DNA of 64,000 nt from the NCBI RefSeq assembly GCF_026041215.1, contig NZ_JAPEIQ010000028.1:124001-188000 (forward strand). The letters are read 5' to 3'. Source of the stretch: Hoyosella sp. YIM 151337 (GTDB lineage Bacteria; Actinomycetota; Actinomycetes; Mycobacteriales; Mycobacteriaceae). Made by a program: the position numbers and the translations under genes. The notes beneath the pieces were generated by a model. It made no database searches. It had not been told where the DNA came from and saw only the letters and a list, made by a program, of their open reading frames with translations. Each line of letters begins with the position of its first letter. The first letter of the stretch is position 1. Shown in pieces: positions 27,995 to 38,208 of this stretch.

Positions 27995-29590
27995 TCAGTC
28001 GAGGATGACAACGTCGATGCTCGACGCAGCCACACCCGTCGCGATCGAGTCGAGCACTTCTTGCGGGACAGCGCGATCGATACGAAGGATGATCGTCGCG
28101 CGGTCGCCTTCGGTGTCCTGGCTCAACTGGGCCGCGAGGATGTTGATCCCGGCCTCGCCAAGACGCATACCGATCTTGCCGAGCGCGCCCGGCTGATCCT
28201 GGTAGTGGATCAGCAGGTTGATGCCTTCGGCACGCATATCGAAGTTGCGGCCGTTGATGTTCACGATCTTCTCGACCTGCGCAGGACCGGTCAGCGTGCC
28301 AGCCACGTTCACGACCTCACCGCTCGCGAGCACCACGCGGACGTCGACCATGCTCCGGTGGTTAGGGCTTTCCGCGCTTGTCGACACCTCGGCCTGGACG
28401 CCACGCTCTTCAGCAATCGCGGGTGCGTTGACGAAAGTGACTGAATCGTCGATCACAGCGGAGAACAGGCCGCGCATCGCAGCGAGTTCAAGAACGCCCA
28501 CTTCCTCGCTGGCAAGCTCACCGCGGACATCGACGACTATGCTCGCCGGCCGCTCCGGCGACAGGATTCCAGCGAGCACACCGAGCTTGCGCACGATCTC
28601 GAGCCACGGCGCGACCTCTTCACCGACAGCACCGCCCGCGACGTTCACCGCGTCAGGTACGAACTCCCCGGCGAGGGCGAGCCGCACACTCTTGGCGACA
28701 TCGGTGCCAGCACGGTCCTGAGCTTCCGACGTCGACGCGCCCAAGTGCGGCGTGACCACGACCTGAGGGAGATCGAAAAGCGGGCTATCGGTGCATGGCT
28801 CAGTCGCGAAGACGTCGAGGCCTGCCGCGCCGACCTGACCGCTCCGCACCGCGTCAGCGAGCGCGTTCTCATCAATGAGACCGCCGCGGGCGGCGTTGAC
28901 AATGATCACGCCCTTTTTGGTGCGGGCGAGTTCTGCAGCGCCGATGAGGCCCTTTGTTTCCGGCGTTTTCGGCAGGTGAATCGAGATGATTTCGGCGCGC
29001 TCAAGCAGCTCGTCGAGGGTTACGAGCTCGATCCCGAGCTGTCCCGCGCGGGCCGGCGAAACGTAGGGGTCGTACGCAATGACGTTCGTCTCGAAGGCAG
29101 CGATTCGCTGCGCGAACAGCTGGCCGATGCGACCGAGGCCGACGACGCCGACAGTCTTGTCGAAAATCTCGGTCCCGTTGAAGCTGCTGCGTTTCCACTC
29201 ACGGCCGCGGAGCGTGAGATCCGCTGCCGGAACCTGCCGCGCAGTCGCCATGAGCAGCGCAAGCGCATGCTCGGCAGCGCTGTGGATGTTGGAGGTCGGT
29301 GCGTTGACGACCATGACACCACGCGCGGTAGCTGCCGGAACGTTGACGTTGTCCAGCCCCACACCGGCGCGGGCAACAATCTTGAGTTTCGGCGCTGCTG
29401 CGAGTACTTCCTCATCAACCGTCGTCGCCGAGCGCACGAGCAGCGCATCCGCGTCAGCGACAGCTTCGAGTAGTGCCGGCTTGTTCGGGCCATCTACCCA
29501 GCGGACCTCGACGTCGCCGCCAAGCGCATCGACGGTGGACGGCGCGAGCTTGTCCGCGATAAGAACTACCGGACGGCCTGATGGTGTCAC
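27995..29590 (-). CDS. serA: D-3-phosphoglycerate dehydrogenase (long, ACT-containing form)
   Basis: 531 residues. First step of serine synthesis. N-terminal substrate/NAD core with VGVVGLGRIGQLFAQR, HLPKTPETKGLIG and VTPHLGASTSEAQ, an intervening domain typical of the long type-1 enzymes, then a C-terminal ACT domain (NLLIHYQDQPGALGKIGMRL) that senses serine. GTG 29590 has GGAGAG about 7 bp upstream. Roughly 290 bp separate it from the divergent protease gene; promoters for both must lie there, but I see no strong motif. Confidence 0.95.
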   Translation of the reverse strand: MTPSGRPVVLIADKLAPSTVDALGGDVEVRWVDGPNKPALLEAVADADALLVRSATTVDEEVLAAAPKLKIVARAGVGLDNVNVPAATARGVMVVNAPTSNIHSAAEHALALLMATARQVPAADLTLRGREWKRSSFNGTEIFDKTVGVVGLGRIGQLFAQRIAAFETNVIAYDPYVSPARAGQLGIELVTLDELLERAEIISIHLPKTPETKGLIGAAELARTKKGVIIVNAARGGLIDENALADAVRSGQVGAAGLDVFATEPCTDSPLFDLPQVVVTPHLGASTSEAQDRAGTDVAKSVRLALAGEFVPDAVNVAGGAVGEEVAPWLEIVRKLGVLAGILSPERPASIVVDVRGELASEEVGVLELAAMRGLFSAVIDDSVTFVNAPAIAEERGVQAEVSTSAESPNHRSMVDVRVVLASGEVVNVAGTLTGPAQVEKIVNINGRNFDMRAEGINLLIHYQDQPGALGKIGMRLGEAGINILAAQLSQDTEGDRATIILRIDRAVPQEVLDSIATGVAASSIDVVILD

Positions 29591-29881
29591 GTGCGAACTC
29601 TCCTCATTCCGATGCTCTAAAAGTCTCGATATTCTGGCGCGTGCTGACCGCGTGGGCGGTCGCGGAGTGCGCGCTGACCGCAGATAGCCTAGTCTGCGCC
29701 CCTAACACATTCCACACCGCGGCCTCCGATCTCACATTCCGGAAGCCGCGAAAACTACTTAGCCAACCAATCACAACTGCATATCGATCCGGTCACGTAC
29801 GCTCAGCCTGTGACAGTTGACACGCCGCTCGCAAACGGACGCACAGTCCCGGCGGCCAGGCAGGAAATGAGGGGTGGCTGG

Positions 29882-30532
29882 ATGAAACGGTTTCTCATTG
29901 TGAGTATCGCCGTAATAGCCGCGCTGTTCGCAGGTCTTCCGGCCGCACAAGCTCAGCAGGTTCGTGCCGATCTCGGGGGCGGGTCCGGAATCGTCGTCGG
30001 CGGCGACTTTTTGTGCACGCTGACGACCATTGGCTATGACAACGCCGGCCGCCTGGTCGGGTTTACCGCGGCGCACTGCGGCGGCCCTGGCTCCACTGTC
30101 ACCGCAGAAGCGAACCCAGCAGCAGGTGTCGTGGGGACAATCGCCCGTACCAATGGTGCCCTCGACTACGCGGTGATCCAGTTCGATCCGGCGCGCGTGA
30201 ACCCGGTCCGCAGTGTTGGGCCGACCACCATCACCGGCACTGGAGCTCCCGCGCAGTTCTCCGAGTGGGTATGCAAGCAAGGACGTTCCACCGGCCACAC
30301 TTGTGGATTTTCGGTCTACGTCGACCCGGTATTCAACGAGACGTGGGGGCTGGTCTGTGTGTCGGAAGGCGATTCCGGCGGACCGGTGACGCGTGGCACC
30401 ACACTTGTCGGCATGGTGAGCGCGTACTTCCTCGTGCCGTGTATCGGACCGAAGATCTCCATCAACATGGAAGCTGTCGTTGCCGACGCATCTGCCGCGG
30501 GCGGCCCCGGCGCCGGGTTCCGTCCGGTCTGA
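29882..30532 (+). CDS. Secreted chymotrypsin-like serine protease (S1 family)
   Basis: 216 residues. Signal peptide of about 24 residues (KRFLIVSIAVIAALFAG, cleavage after AQA). The triad is complete: His65 in FTAAHCGG, Asp95 in ALDYAVIQF, Ser165 in EGDSGGPV. Cysteine pairs (C45/C66, C131/C141, C159 and a late Cys) suit disulfides of a streptogrisin-like exported enzyme. ATG 29882 is chosen for the signal peptide and GAGGGGTGG just upstream. No pro-domain is visible, unlike streptogrisins. It lies between serA and ilvC, where the mycobacterial region has unrelated genes, so it is an insertion relative to that order. Confidence 0.88.
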   Translation: MKRFLIVSIAVIAALFAGLPAAQAQQVRADLGGGSGIVVGGDFLCTLTTIGYDNAGRLVGFTAAHCGGPGSTVTAEANPAAGVVGTIARTNGALDYAVIQFDPARVNPVRSVGPTTITGTGAPAQFSEWVCKQGRSTGHTCGFSVYVDPVFNETWGLVCVSEGDSGGPVTRGTTLVGMVSAYFLVPCIGPKISINMEAVVADASAAGGPGAGFRPV

Positions 30533-30547
30533 TCGCAGTCTCACCGC

Positions 30548-30583
30548 AAACGGGGCGCCTCTCCGCTGAGAGGCGCCCCGTTT
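30548..30583. terminator. Bidirectional hairpin, protease / ilvC
   Basis: AAACGGGGCGCCTCTC (30548-30563), loop CGCT, exact complement to 30583. The A/T ends give a short U-run in either direction. Convergent protease and ilvC stops flank it. Confidence 0.9.
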
Positions 30584-30592
30584 CAGGTCTGA

Positions 30593-32218
<1,626 letters not shown>

Positions 32219-32222
<4 letters not shown>

Positions 32223-34234
32223 TTGCTGTCGTCCCCTTCTGAACTCTGCTGCGCCCGGTGTGCGACAGCCTGATCTTCGGTCTGCATGACGCTCTGGATC
32301 CTCGCGGGCGAGTCATCTGCGGACTCGTCCTCATCGAAGAGCGGCCGAATGCCGCGGGCTGCCATGATCTCCGTGTTACTGGTGCCGGCCGCGACCATTG
32401 GCCACACCTGAGCATCGGCCCCAACGATGAAGTCGATGACGACTGGGCGGTCGTTGATCTCCTGCGCCTTCTTGATGGCCGGGATCACATCTTCTTCCTT
32501 GTCGACGCGAATACCGACGCATCCGAGGGCCTCGGACAGCTTCACGAAGTCCGGGATGCGCAGCGAGTGCGTGGAGAGGTCCGTGTTCGAGTAGCGCTCC
32601 TCGTAGAACAGGTTCTGCCATTGCCGGACCATGCCGAGGTTGCCGTTGTTGATGAGGGCCACCTTGATCGGGACGCCTTCGATCGCGCAAGTAGCAAGTT
32701 CTTGGTTGGTCATCTGGAAGCAGCCGTCACCGTCGATCGCCCAGACCTCGGTGTCGGGGACACCCATCTTCGCGCCCATCGCGGCGGGAACCGAATACCC
32801 CATCGTTCCAAGTCCACCGGAGTTCAGCCAGGTCCGCGGCTTTTCGTACTTGATGAACTGGGCAGCCCACATCTGGTGCTGACCCACGCCTGCCACATAG
32901 ACCGCGTCGGGCCCAGCGAGCCGGCCAAGCTGCTCGATAACGTACTCAGGCGAGAGCGACCCATCGCTTTGCGGCCCGTAGCTCAGCGGATACGTGTTGC
33001 GGACACCGTTGAGGTAGCTCCACCACTCGGCGATGTCCGGAATACGCCCGGTCTCACGGTCCGTGCCGATCGCCTCAGTCAGTTCGATGATCACTTCACG
33101 GCAGTCACCGACGATCGGCACATCCGCGTGCCGGTTCTTGCCGATCTCCGCCGGGTCGATGTCGGCGTGGATGATCTTGGCTTCCGGCGCGAACGTGTCG
33201 AGCTTGCCAGTCACCCGGTCATCGAATCGGGCGCCAAGGGTGATGAGGAGGTCACTGCGCTGCAGCGCCGCAACCGCGGCAACTGTCCCGTGCATACCGG
33301 GCATGCCGAGGTTGAGTTCGTGACTATCAGGGAACGCGCCACGTGCCATCAGTGTGGTGACCACCGGGATTCCGGTGAGCTCGGCAAGCCGCAGCAACTG
33401 CTCGGACGCCTCTGCTTTGAGCACGCCGCCGCCGACGTACAGGACGGGGCGCCGCGACGCAGCGATCAGCCGGGCCGCCTCACGGACCTGCTTGCCGTGC
33501 GGTTTCGTAACGGGACGGTAGCCCGGCAAACGCATTTCCGGGGGCCACACGAAGTGCATCTCGCCCTGGAGGACATCTTTGGGAATGTCGACGAGGACCG
33601 GGCCGGGACGCCCGGTAGAGGCGAGATAGAACGCTTCCGCAATGGCTCGCGGGATGTCGTCACCCTCGGTGACGAGGAAGTTGTGCTTGGTGATCGGCAT
33701 GGTGATGCCAGAAATATCGGCTTCCTGGAAGCCGTCGGTGCCGATCAGCGGTCGTCCAACCTGACCGGTAATCGCCACCATGGGCACTGAGTCCATATAC
33801 GCATCCGCCAGAGGCGTCACGAGGTTCGTCGCACCAGGCCCGGAGGTGGCGATACACACACCGACCTTTCCGGTGGCTTGCGCGTAACCGGTGGCTGCGT
33901 GACCCGCACCTTGCTCATGGCGGACGAGGACGTGACGGACCTTCCGCGAATCGAGCATCGGGTCGTAAACGGGCAGGATCGCGCCGCCAGGAATGCCGAA
34001 TACGACATCAGCGTGGAGTTCCTCAAGCGACCGTACGACCGCCTGCGCGCCGGTCATGCGTTCTGGGGCGCCCGGGCGGGTCGTCGGCAAACTAGCCGGC
34101 GTCGCTCCTGCTCCGGTCTCGGTGCGCTGCCCACTCTGCTGGGCACCGCTAGCCTCGTGATGCCGTGCGGACCCATGTCCGGCGGCGTGTCCTGGCTGCG
34201 GGCCTGGCGTTGGCCGTGCTGTCGGTGCACTCAC
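32219..34234 (-). CDS. ilvB: Acetolactate synthase large subunit
   Basis: 671 residues; ThDP-, FAD- and Mg-dependent carboligase, first common step of Val/Ile synthesis. The first ~60 residues are a Pro/Ala/Gly-rich extension. Then come [14 protein letters not shown], the catalytic Glu in [14 protein letters not shown], a FAD-binding middle domain, and the ThDP motif [32 protein letters not shown] 34234 has GAGGAA 6 bp upstream; the longer frame to 34312 would enter the attenuator. Expression is predicted to be controlled by the leader at 34314-34469. Confidence 0.96.
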
Positions 34235-34313
34235 TGCAAGTTCCTCTTGTCGATTCCGGCGATCCTCGGTTCGTGCCGTGGTCTGGATCACTCCATATGC
34301 TACTGCGGGCACG

Positions 34314-34350
34314 AAAAAACCCCCGCTCGCAGGTTTCTGCGGAACGAGGG
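34314..34350 (-). terminator. ilvB attenuator terminator
   Basis: Read leftward, CCCTCGTTCCGC pairs with GCGAGCGGGGG (11 bp, two G-U pairs and one bulge) across an 8-nt loop and is followed at once by TTTTTT (34319-34314). A textbook intrinsic terminator inside the ilvB leader, 79 bp before the ilvB start and 34 bp after the leader-peptide stop. Confidence 0.88.
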
Positions 34351-34384
34351 TGCGCGTCGTGCTGGCGGATACGTTGAAACCGGC

Positions 34385-34432
34385 TCAGGCGACGACGCGC
34401 TGACCGATTACGAGTACCGCGGTTATGTTCAC
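34385..34432 (-). CDS. ilvL: ilvB leader peptide
   Basis: 16 codons, GTG to TGA, encoding MNITAVLVIGQRVVA. Seven of fifteen residues are Ile, Val or Leu, the amino acids made by the operon. C. glutamicum and Streptomyces ilvB leaders encode similarly short, BCAA-rich peptides. There is no Shine-Dalgarno; the GTG lies 7 nt after a -10 box, so translation would be leaderless. Ribosome stalling here when BCAA-tRNAs are uncharged would favour an antiterminator and let transcription enter ilvB. Confidence 0.82.
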   Translation of the reverse strand: MNITAVLVIGQRVVA

Positions 34433-34439
34433 GCGACCG

Positions 34440-34469
34440 ACGCTAATGAAAACCTGCTCCTGGCGTCAA
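34440..34469 (-). promoter_or_regulatory. ilvBNC promoter
   Basis: Minus-strand -35 TTGACG (34469-34464), 18-bp spacer, -10 TAGCGT (34445-34440). The start site would fall at or next to the leader-peptide GTG at 34432. The 310 bp between ilvB and cfp6 hold this promoter, the leader peptide, the attenuator and the cfp6 promoter. Confidence 0.6.
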
Positions 34470-34544
34470 TCTGATACATCCGCGGATCCCACATTTCGGG
34501 ATACCTGGACGGGGGTGTTTGAGCCGGGATGCAAGTATGGAGAG

Positions 34545-34988
34545 GTGTCCGAAGCAAACTCAGTACAGCCAGCGCAACCCGACGGCCAACTCCCACGGCA
34601 GAAACCGGATGAGGTGACCATTCGCATCTCACGGCTGACGTTGCTCGGTGTTCTCCTTCTTGCCGTCTGTGTCGCTGTCCCGGCCGTTGCCCAGCCCATC
34701 CTGTTCGGATGGCTCGGCGCAGTCCCGATTGCGCTCGCAGTATGGATCTTGCGAGTCCGTACCAGGGTATCCGAGTCCGGCCTCGAAGTGCGAAACATGC
34801 GCGGTTCACGCCACATTTCGTGGAATGACATCAAGGGACTAACTTTCCCCAAACACCGGTCAGCGCGCGCCGAACTCCGCGACGGCGGTGCAGTCACCCT
34901 GCCTGCCGTCGCGATCACAGATATCCATAAAATCAGCCCGCTGAGCGGTGGGCGCATTCCCGACCTGAGTGCCGCCGCGCACGAATAG
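34545..34988 (+). CDS. cfp6: Cfp6-like PH-domain membrane protein
   Basis: 147 residues. Two hydrophobic segments (LTLLGVLLLAVCVAVPAV and FGWLGAVPIALAVWIL) are followed by a small PH-like domain (SGLEVRNMRGSRHISWNDI, RAELRDGGAVTLPAVAITD, GGRIPDL), the arrangement of mycobacterial Cfp6 (Rv3004), which also neighbours ilvB. GTG 34545 lies 6 nt after AAGTAT and is probably leaderless; GTG 34614 is an alternative that would remove about 23 polar residues. Function unknown. Confidence 0.82.
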   Translation: MSEANSVQPAQPDGQLPRQKPDEVTIRISRLTLLGVLLLAVCVAVPAVAQPILFGWLGAVPIALAVWILRVRTRVSESGLEVRNMRGSRHISWNDIKGLTFPKHRSARAELRDGGAVTLPAVAITDIHKISPLSGGRIPDLSAAAHE

Positions 34989-35049
34989 TCGCGGGAACCG
35001 CCCAGCCACCACCCATTCCCATTGTTTCTGAACGAGGTATCCGCAGCCC

Positions 35050-36891
35050 ATGCCGCCCTTGAGATCCCGCACCACCACCGTCGGCCGGAATGCCGCCGGT
35101 GCACGCGCCCTGTGGCGCGCCACCGGTATGACCGACTCCGACTTCGGAAAGCCGATCGTGGCGATCGCCAACTCCTACACCCAGTTCGTCCCCGGACATG
35201 TGCATCTGAAGAACCTCGGCGAAATCGTCGCTGAGGCTGTCCGAGAGGCCGGGGGCGTGCCGCGCGAATTCCACACCATCGCTGTCGATGACGGCATCGC
35301 GATGGGCCACGGCGGAATGCTCTACTCGCTTCCAAGCCGTGAAATCATCGCCGACTCGGTCGAATACATGGCCAACGCGCACACTGCGGATGCGCTCGTC
35401 TGCATCTCCAACTGCGACAAGATCACGCCCGGGATGCTGAACGCCGCGATGCGGCTGAACATCCCGGCCGTTTTCGTTTCGGGCGGCCCGATGGAGGCAG
35501 GCAAGGCGGTCGTCGTCGACGGCGTCGCACATGCCCCGACCGATCTGGTGACCGCCATCTCCGCGAGCGCCAACTTCGCGGTGGATGACAGCGGTCTCGA
35601 CGAGGTCGAACGTTCCGCGTGCCCGACCTGTGGCTCTTGTTCTGGCATGTTCACCGCAAACTCCATGAACTGCCTGACTGAGGCACTCGGTCTTGCCCTC
35701 CCCGGCAACGGCTCGACGCTCGCGACCCACGCGTTCCGCCGCGACCTCTTCAGCCGCGCCGGGAAAATCATCGTGGAAGCCGCGACCCGCTACTACCGCG
35801 ACGATGACGACTCGGTGCTTCCGCGCAACATCGCCACCAAGACAGCATTCGAAAACGCGATGGCGCTCGACGTCGCAATGGGCGGCTCGACGAACACCGT
35901 GCTGCACATTCTCGCGGCCGCGCAGGAAGGCGAGATCGAGTTCACCCTCGACGACATCGACGCCATCAGCAGGCGCGTGCCCTGCCTGGCCAAGGTCTCC
36001 CCCAACTCGGACTATCACATGGAAGATGTGCACCGGGCCGGCGGGATTCCTGCGATCCTCGGTGAACTGCGCCGCGGCGGACTCCTCGATGACACGGTCA
36101 CCACCGTCCACACCCCGACGATGGCGCAGTGCCTGGACAGCTGGGACATTCGTTCGCCCGAGGCCACCGCGGAAGCGAAGCACCTCTTCCTCGCGGCACC
36201 AGGTGGTGTCCGCACGACCCAACCGTTCTCCACGTCAAATGTCTGGGCGTCCGCCGACCTCGACGCAGCAAACGGTTGCATCCGCGACGTGAGCCACGCC
36301 TACACGAAAGATGGCGGTCTTGCCGTGCTGCGCGGCAATCTCGCGCCAGATGGCGCTGTGATCAAAACCGCCGGTATCGACGAGTCCCTCTGGCACTTTC
36401 AGGGCCCGGCGCGCGTAGTCGAGAGCCAGGAAGAAGCTGTGAGCGTGATCCTGCAGCGCCAGATCCAGCCGGGGGACGTCCTCGTTGTCCGCTACGAAGG
36501 CCCCGCTGGCGGACCAGGCATGCAGGAGATGCTGCACCCCACCGCCTTCCTTAAAGGTGCGGGTCTTGGGGCGAAGTGTGCGCTCATCACCGATGGGCGA
36601 TTCTCCGGCGGCACATCGGGACTCTCCGTCGGCCACATGTCCCCGGAAGCCGCGGCAGGCGGCGCCATCGGGCTCGTGGAAGACGGCGATCAGATTCTCA
36701 TCGACGTGCCGAACCGCGCGCTGACCGTGCTCGTCGACGACGAGGTGCTTGCCGAGCGGCGCGCGAAAATGGACGCGTCCGAACGCCCATGGCAGCCGCG
36801 TGAGCGGCAGCGCTCAGTGACAACGGCGCTTCGCGCGTACGCTGCGCTCGCAACGTCGGCCGACCGTGGCGCGGTTCGAGAAGTCAGGTAG
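35050..36891 (+). CDS. ilvD: Dihydroxy-acid dehydratase
   Basis: 613 residues. Third step of Val/Ile synthesis; Fe-S and Mg-dependent dehydratase. Cluster ligands are visible in [10 protein letters not shown] and [39 protein letters not shown] and [12 protein letters not shown] are family hallmarks. Shine-Dalgarno is weak (GAGG about 12 bp upstream). It reads away from ilvBNC with cfp6 between, so it has its own or the cfp6 promoter. It completes ilvB-N-C-D in one region. Confidence 0.96.
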   Translation: MPPLRSRTTTVGRNAAGARALWRATGMTDSDFGKPIVAIANSYTQFVPGHVHLKNLGEIVAEAVREAGGVPREFHTIAVDDGIAMGHGGMLYSLPSREIIADSVEYMANAHTADALVCISNCDKITPGMLNAAMRLNIPAVFVSGGPMEAGKAVVVDGVAHAPTDLVTAISASANFAVDDSGLDEVERSACPTCGSCSGMFTANSMNCLTEALGLALPGNGSTLATHAFRRDLFSRAGKIIVEAATRYYRDDDDSVLPRNIATKTAFENAMALDVAMGGSTNTVLHILAAAQEGEIEFTLDDIDAISRRVPCLAKVSPNSDYHMEDVHRAGGIPAILGELRRGGLLDDTVTTVHTPTMAQCLDSWDIRSPEATAEAKHLFLAAPGGVRTTQPFSTSNVWASADLDAANGCIRDVSHAYTKDGGLAVLRGNLAPDGAVIKTAGIDESLWHFQGPARVVESQEEAVSVILQRQIQPGDVLVVRYEGPAGGPGMQEMLHPTAFLKGAGLGAKCALITDGRFSGGTSGLSVGHMSPEAAAGGAIGLVEDGDQILIDVPNRALTVLVDDEVLAERRAKMDASERPWQPRERQRSVTTALRAYAALATSADRGAVREVR

Positions 36892-36904
36892 CCGCGCCCA
36901 GAAT

Positions 36905-36959
36905 CACGAGAAAAGGGACAAACGCACGAGTAAAACCCGTGCGTTTGTCCCTTTTCGTG
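36905..36959. terminator. Long bidirectional hairpin, ilvD / DoxX gene
   Basis: Left arm 36905-36928 (outer part CACGAGAAAAGGGACAAACG) and right arm 36938-36959 pair over 22 bp with a 2-nt bulge; the loop is 9 nt. It serves the convergent ilvD and doxX genes. The outer stem matches that of the hairpin at 26854-26912 at 14 of about 17 positions. Confidence 0.88.
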
Positions 36960-36970
36960 TGAACGTCAGA

Positions 36971-38116
36971 TCAGATTTGGCCTGACAGGAAAACCCATGC
37001 GCACACACCGCCGGCGATACCCAGCACAAGTAGCACGCTTGAACCCCAGCGCGGGCGCGTCGACCAGCCAGCGCTGCGCTCGAAACTGATGCGCCCCGGG
37101 CCCGTGAGCGCAAGCACCGCGGCGGCTACCGCGAGGACGAACGCCACTTCAAGCTCCGGCGTGCCCAGCCCCTGCAGCCCCGGATCGGCAGACTGCTGTG
37201 CCAGCCAGACGTTGATAAGGGCGGCAACAGCGACTGCGGCACCGACTGGTGTTGCCAGGCCGAGGAGCAGGAGCAGCCCGCCGCCAATCTGCGCGCTGAT
37301 CACCGCGATCGCGACGATGCCTGGCGACTGATAACCAGCATCAGCAAATAGTGTTTCCAGTCCCTGTATGCCGAGCCCATCCGCGAGCCCCAGAAGGTGA
37401 CGGAGGCCATCAGCAATCAGGGCGCCACCCACAAGCAGCCGCAGAACGAGAAGCCCGAACTCGAGCGTGCCGCGCCCCTCCCGCACCGGTTGCGCCGGCG
37501 CAACCGCCATGGGCTCACGCTGCATATCGTCTTGTGCAGCGTAGGCCGGTGCGGCGGGAGCACCCCACTGATCACTCTCACCGAACGCCTGCTGGGCGGA
37601 GTATGAGCCCGTGCCCGAACTGTACGAACCGAAGCTCATCTCCTCTGGCCTTTCGAGTATTTCGGTTTGGCTGCTGTATGCCTGGGGCGCGGCTGTGCTC
37701 TGAGTGTCCTGCACGGGGATCTGCTCGGTTGCCTCAGACTCGCGCAGCCGCAGATCGTCATCATCGACGAGCGGGGTGTACCCCTCCGTTGCCGATGGCC
37801 GGGGCGGGCGGCCGCGTGTGACTTGAGAGCTGTACTGCGCTTGCCACGGGACCGGCTGCGTGGATGCATCCACATCAGAGCTGCCCCCCGTGCCGCTGAC
37901 TGACCAGGCCAGCCCAGGCGATGTCGTGTCATCACGCTCGCCCCCGGCATCAGAGATAGTGGGCATCGCTTCGGTAGCGGGGCCCGAATCAGCGCCCGGG
38001 TCTGAACTGGCACCGCTGGCAGGAATCTCCTCGGTGTTTTGGTCAAAGGGACTAGGCGCGCTCGCCGCCCCCTCATGCGGCTGCGCGCCGCTGACGTCAT
38101 CACGCTTGTCGGTCAT
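36971..38116 (-). CDS. DoxX-family membrane protein with long disordered N-terminus
   Basis: 381 residues. The first ~215 are acidic, Ser/Ala/Gln/Pro-rich and apparently disordered (SGAQPHEGAASAPSP, TEQIPVQDTQST). The C-terminal ~165 hold four hydrophobic segments of the DoxX fold (GLLVLRLLVGGALIADGLRHLLGL, ISAQIGGGLLLLLGLATPVGA, LEVAFVLAVAAAVLALTGPG, SSVLLVLGIAGGVCAWVFL). Rv3005c at the same locus is a DoxX protein reported to join a membrane oxidoreductase complex with superoxide dismutase, so a redox-stress role is plausible. ATG 38116 shares a 92-bp divergent promoter region with the lipoprotein gene. Confidence 0.85.
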   Translation of the reverse strand: MTDKRDDVSGAQPHEGAASAPSPFDQNTEEIPASGASSDPGADSGPATEAMPTISDAGGERDDTTSPGLAWSVSGTGGSSDVDASTQPVPWQAQYSSQVTRGRPPRPSATEGYTPLVDDDDLRLRESEATEQIPVQDTQSTAAPQAYSSQTEILERPEEMSFGSYSSGTGSYSAQQAFGESDQWGAPAAPAYAAQDDMQREPMAVAPAQPVREGRGTLEFGLLVLRLLVGGALIADGLRHLLGLADGLGIQGLETLFADAGYQSPGIVAIAVISAQIGGGLLLLLGLATPVGAAVAVAALINVWLAQQSADPGLQGLGTPELEVAFVLAVAAAVLALTGPGRISFERSAGWSTRPRWGSSVLLVLGIAGGVCAWVFLSGQI

Positions 38117-38208
38117 GGTCACAAGGGTAGGTCCGCAAGGGGTCCAGATGCCGGTAAGCAAGACGCGCGCCACGGAAGGCCGGCGTGTTTTCGGTTACGT
38201 TGGGTGTC

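Noticed and set aside
29591-29881. Possible leader peptide or riboswitch before serA
   Set aside because: I found no Ser-rich short frame or stable terminator hairpin; only an ordinary leader with GGAGAG.
32258-33790. 510-codon open frame antisense to ilvB
   Set aside because: Long antisense frames are common in high-GC DNA; no recognisable domain, and it lies wholly within the well-supported ilvB.
34933-36222. 429-codon frame antisense to ilvD
   Set aside because: No domain similarity; ilvD is complete on the other strand with all cluster motifs.
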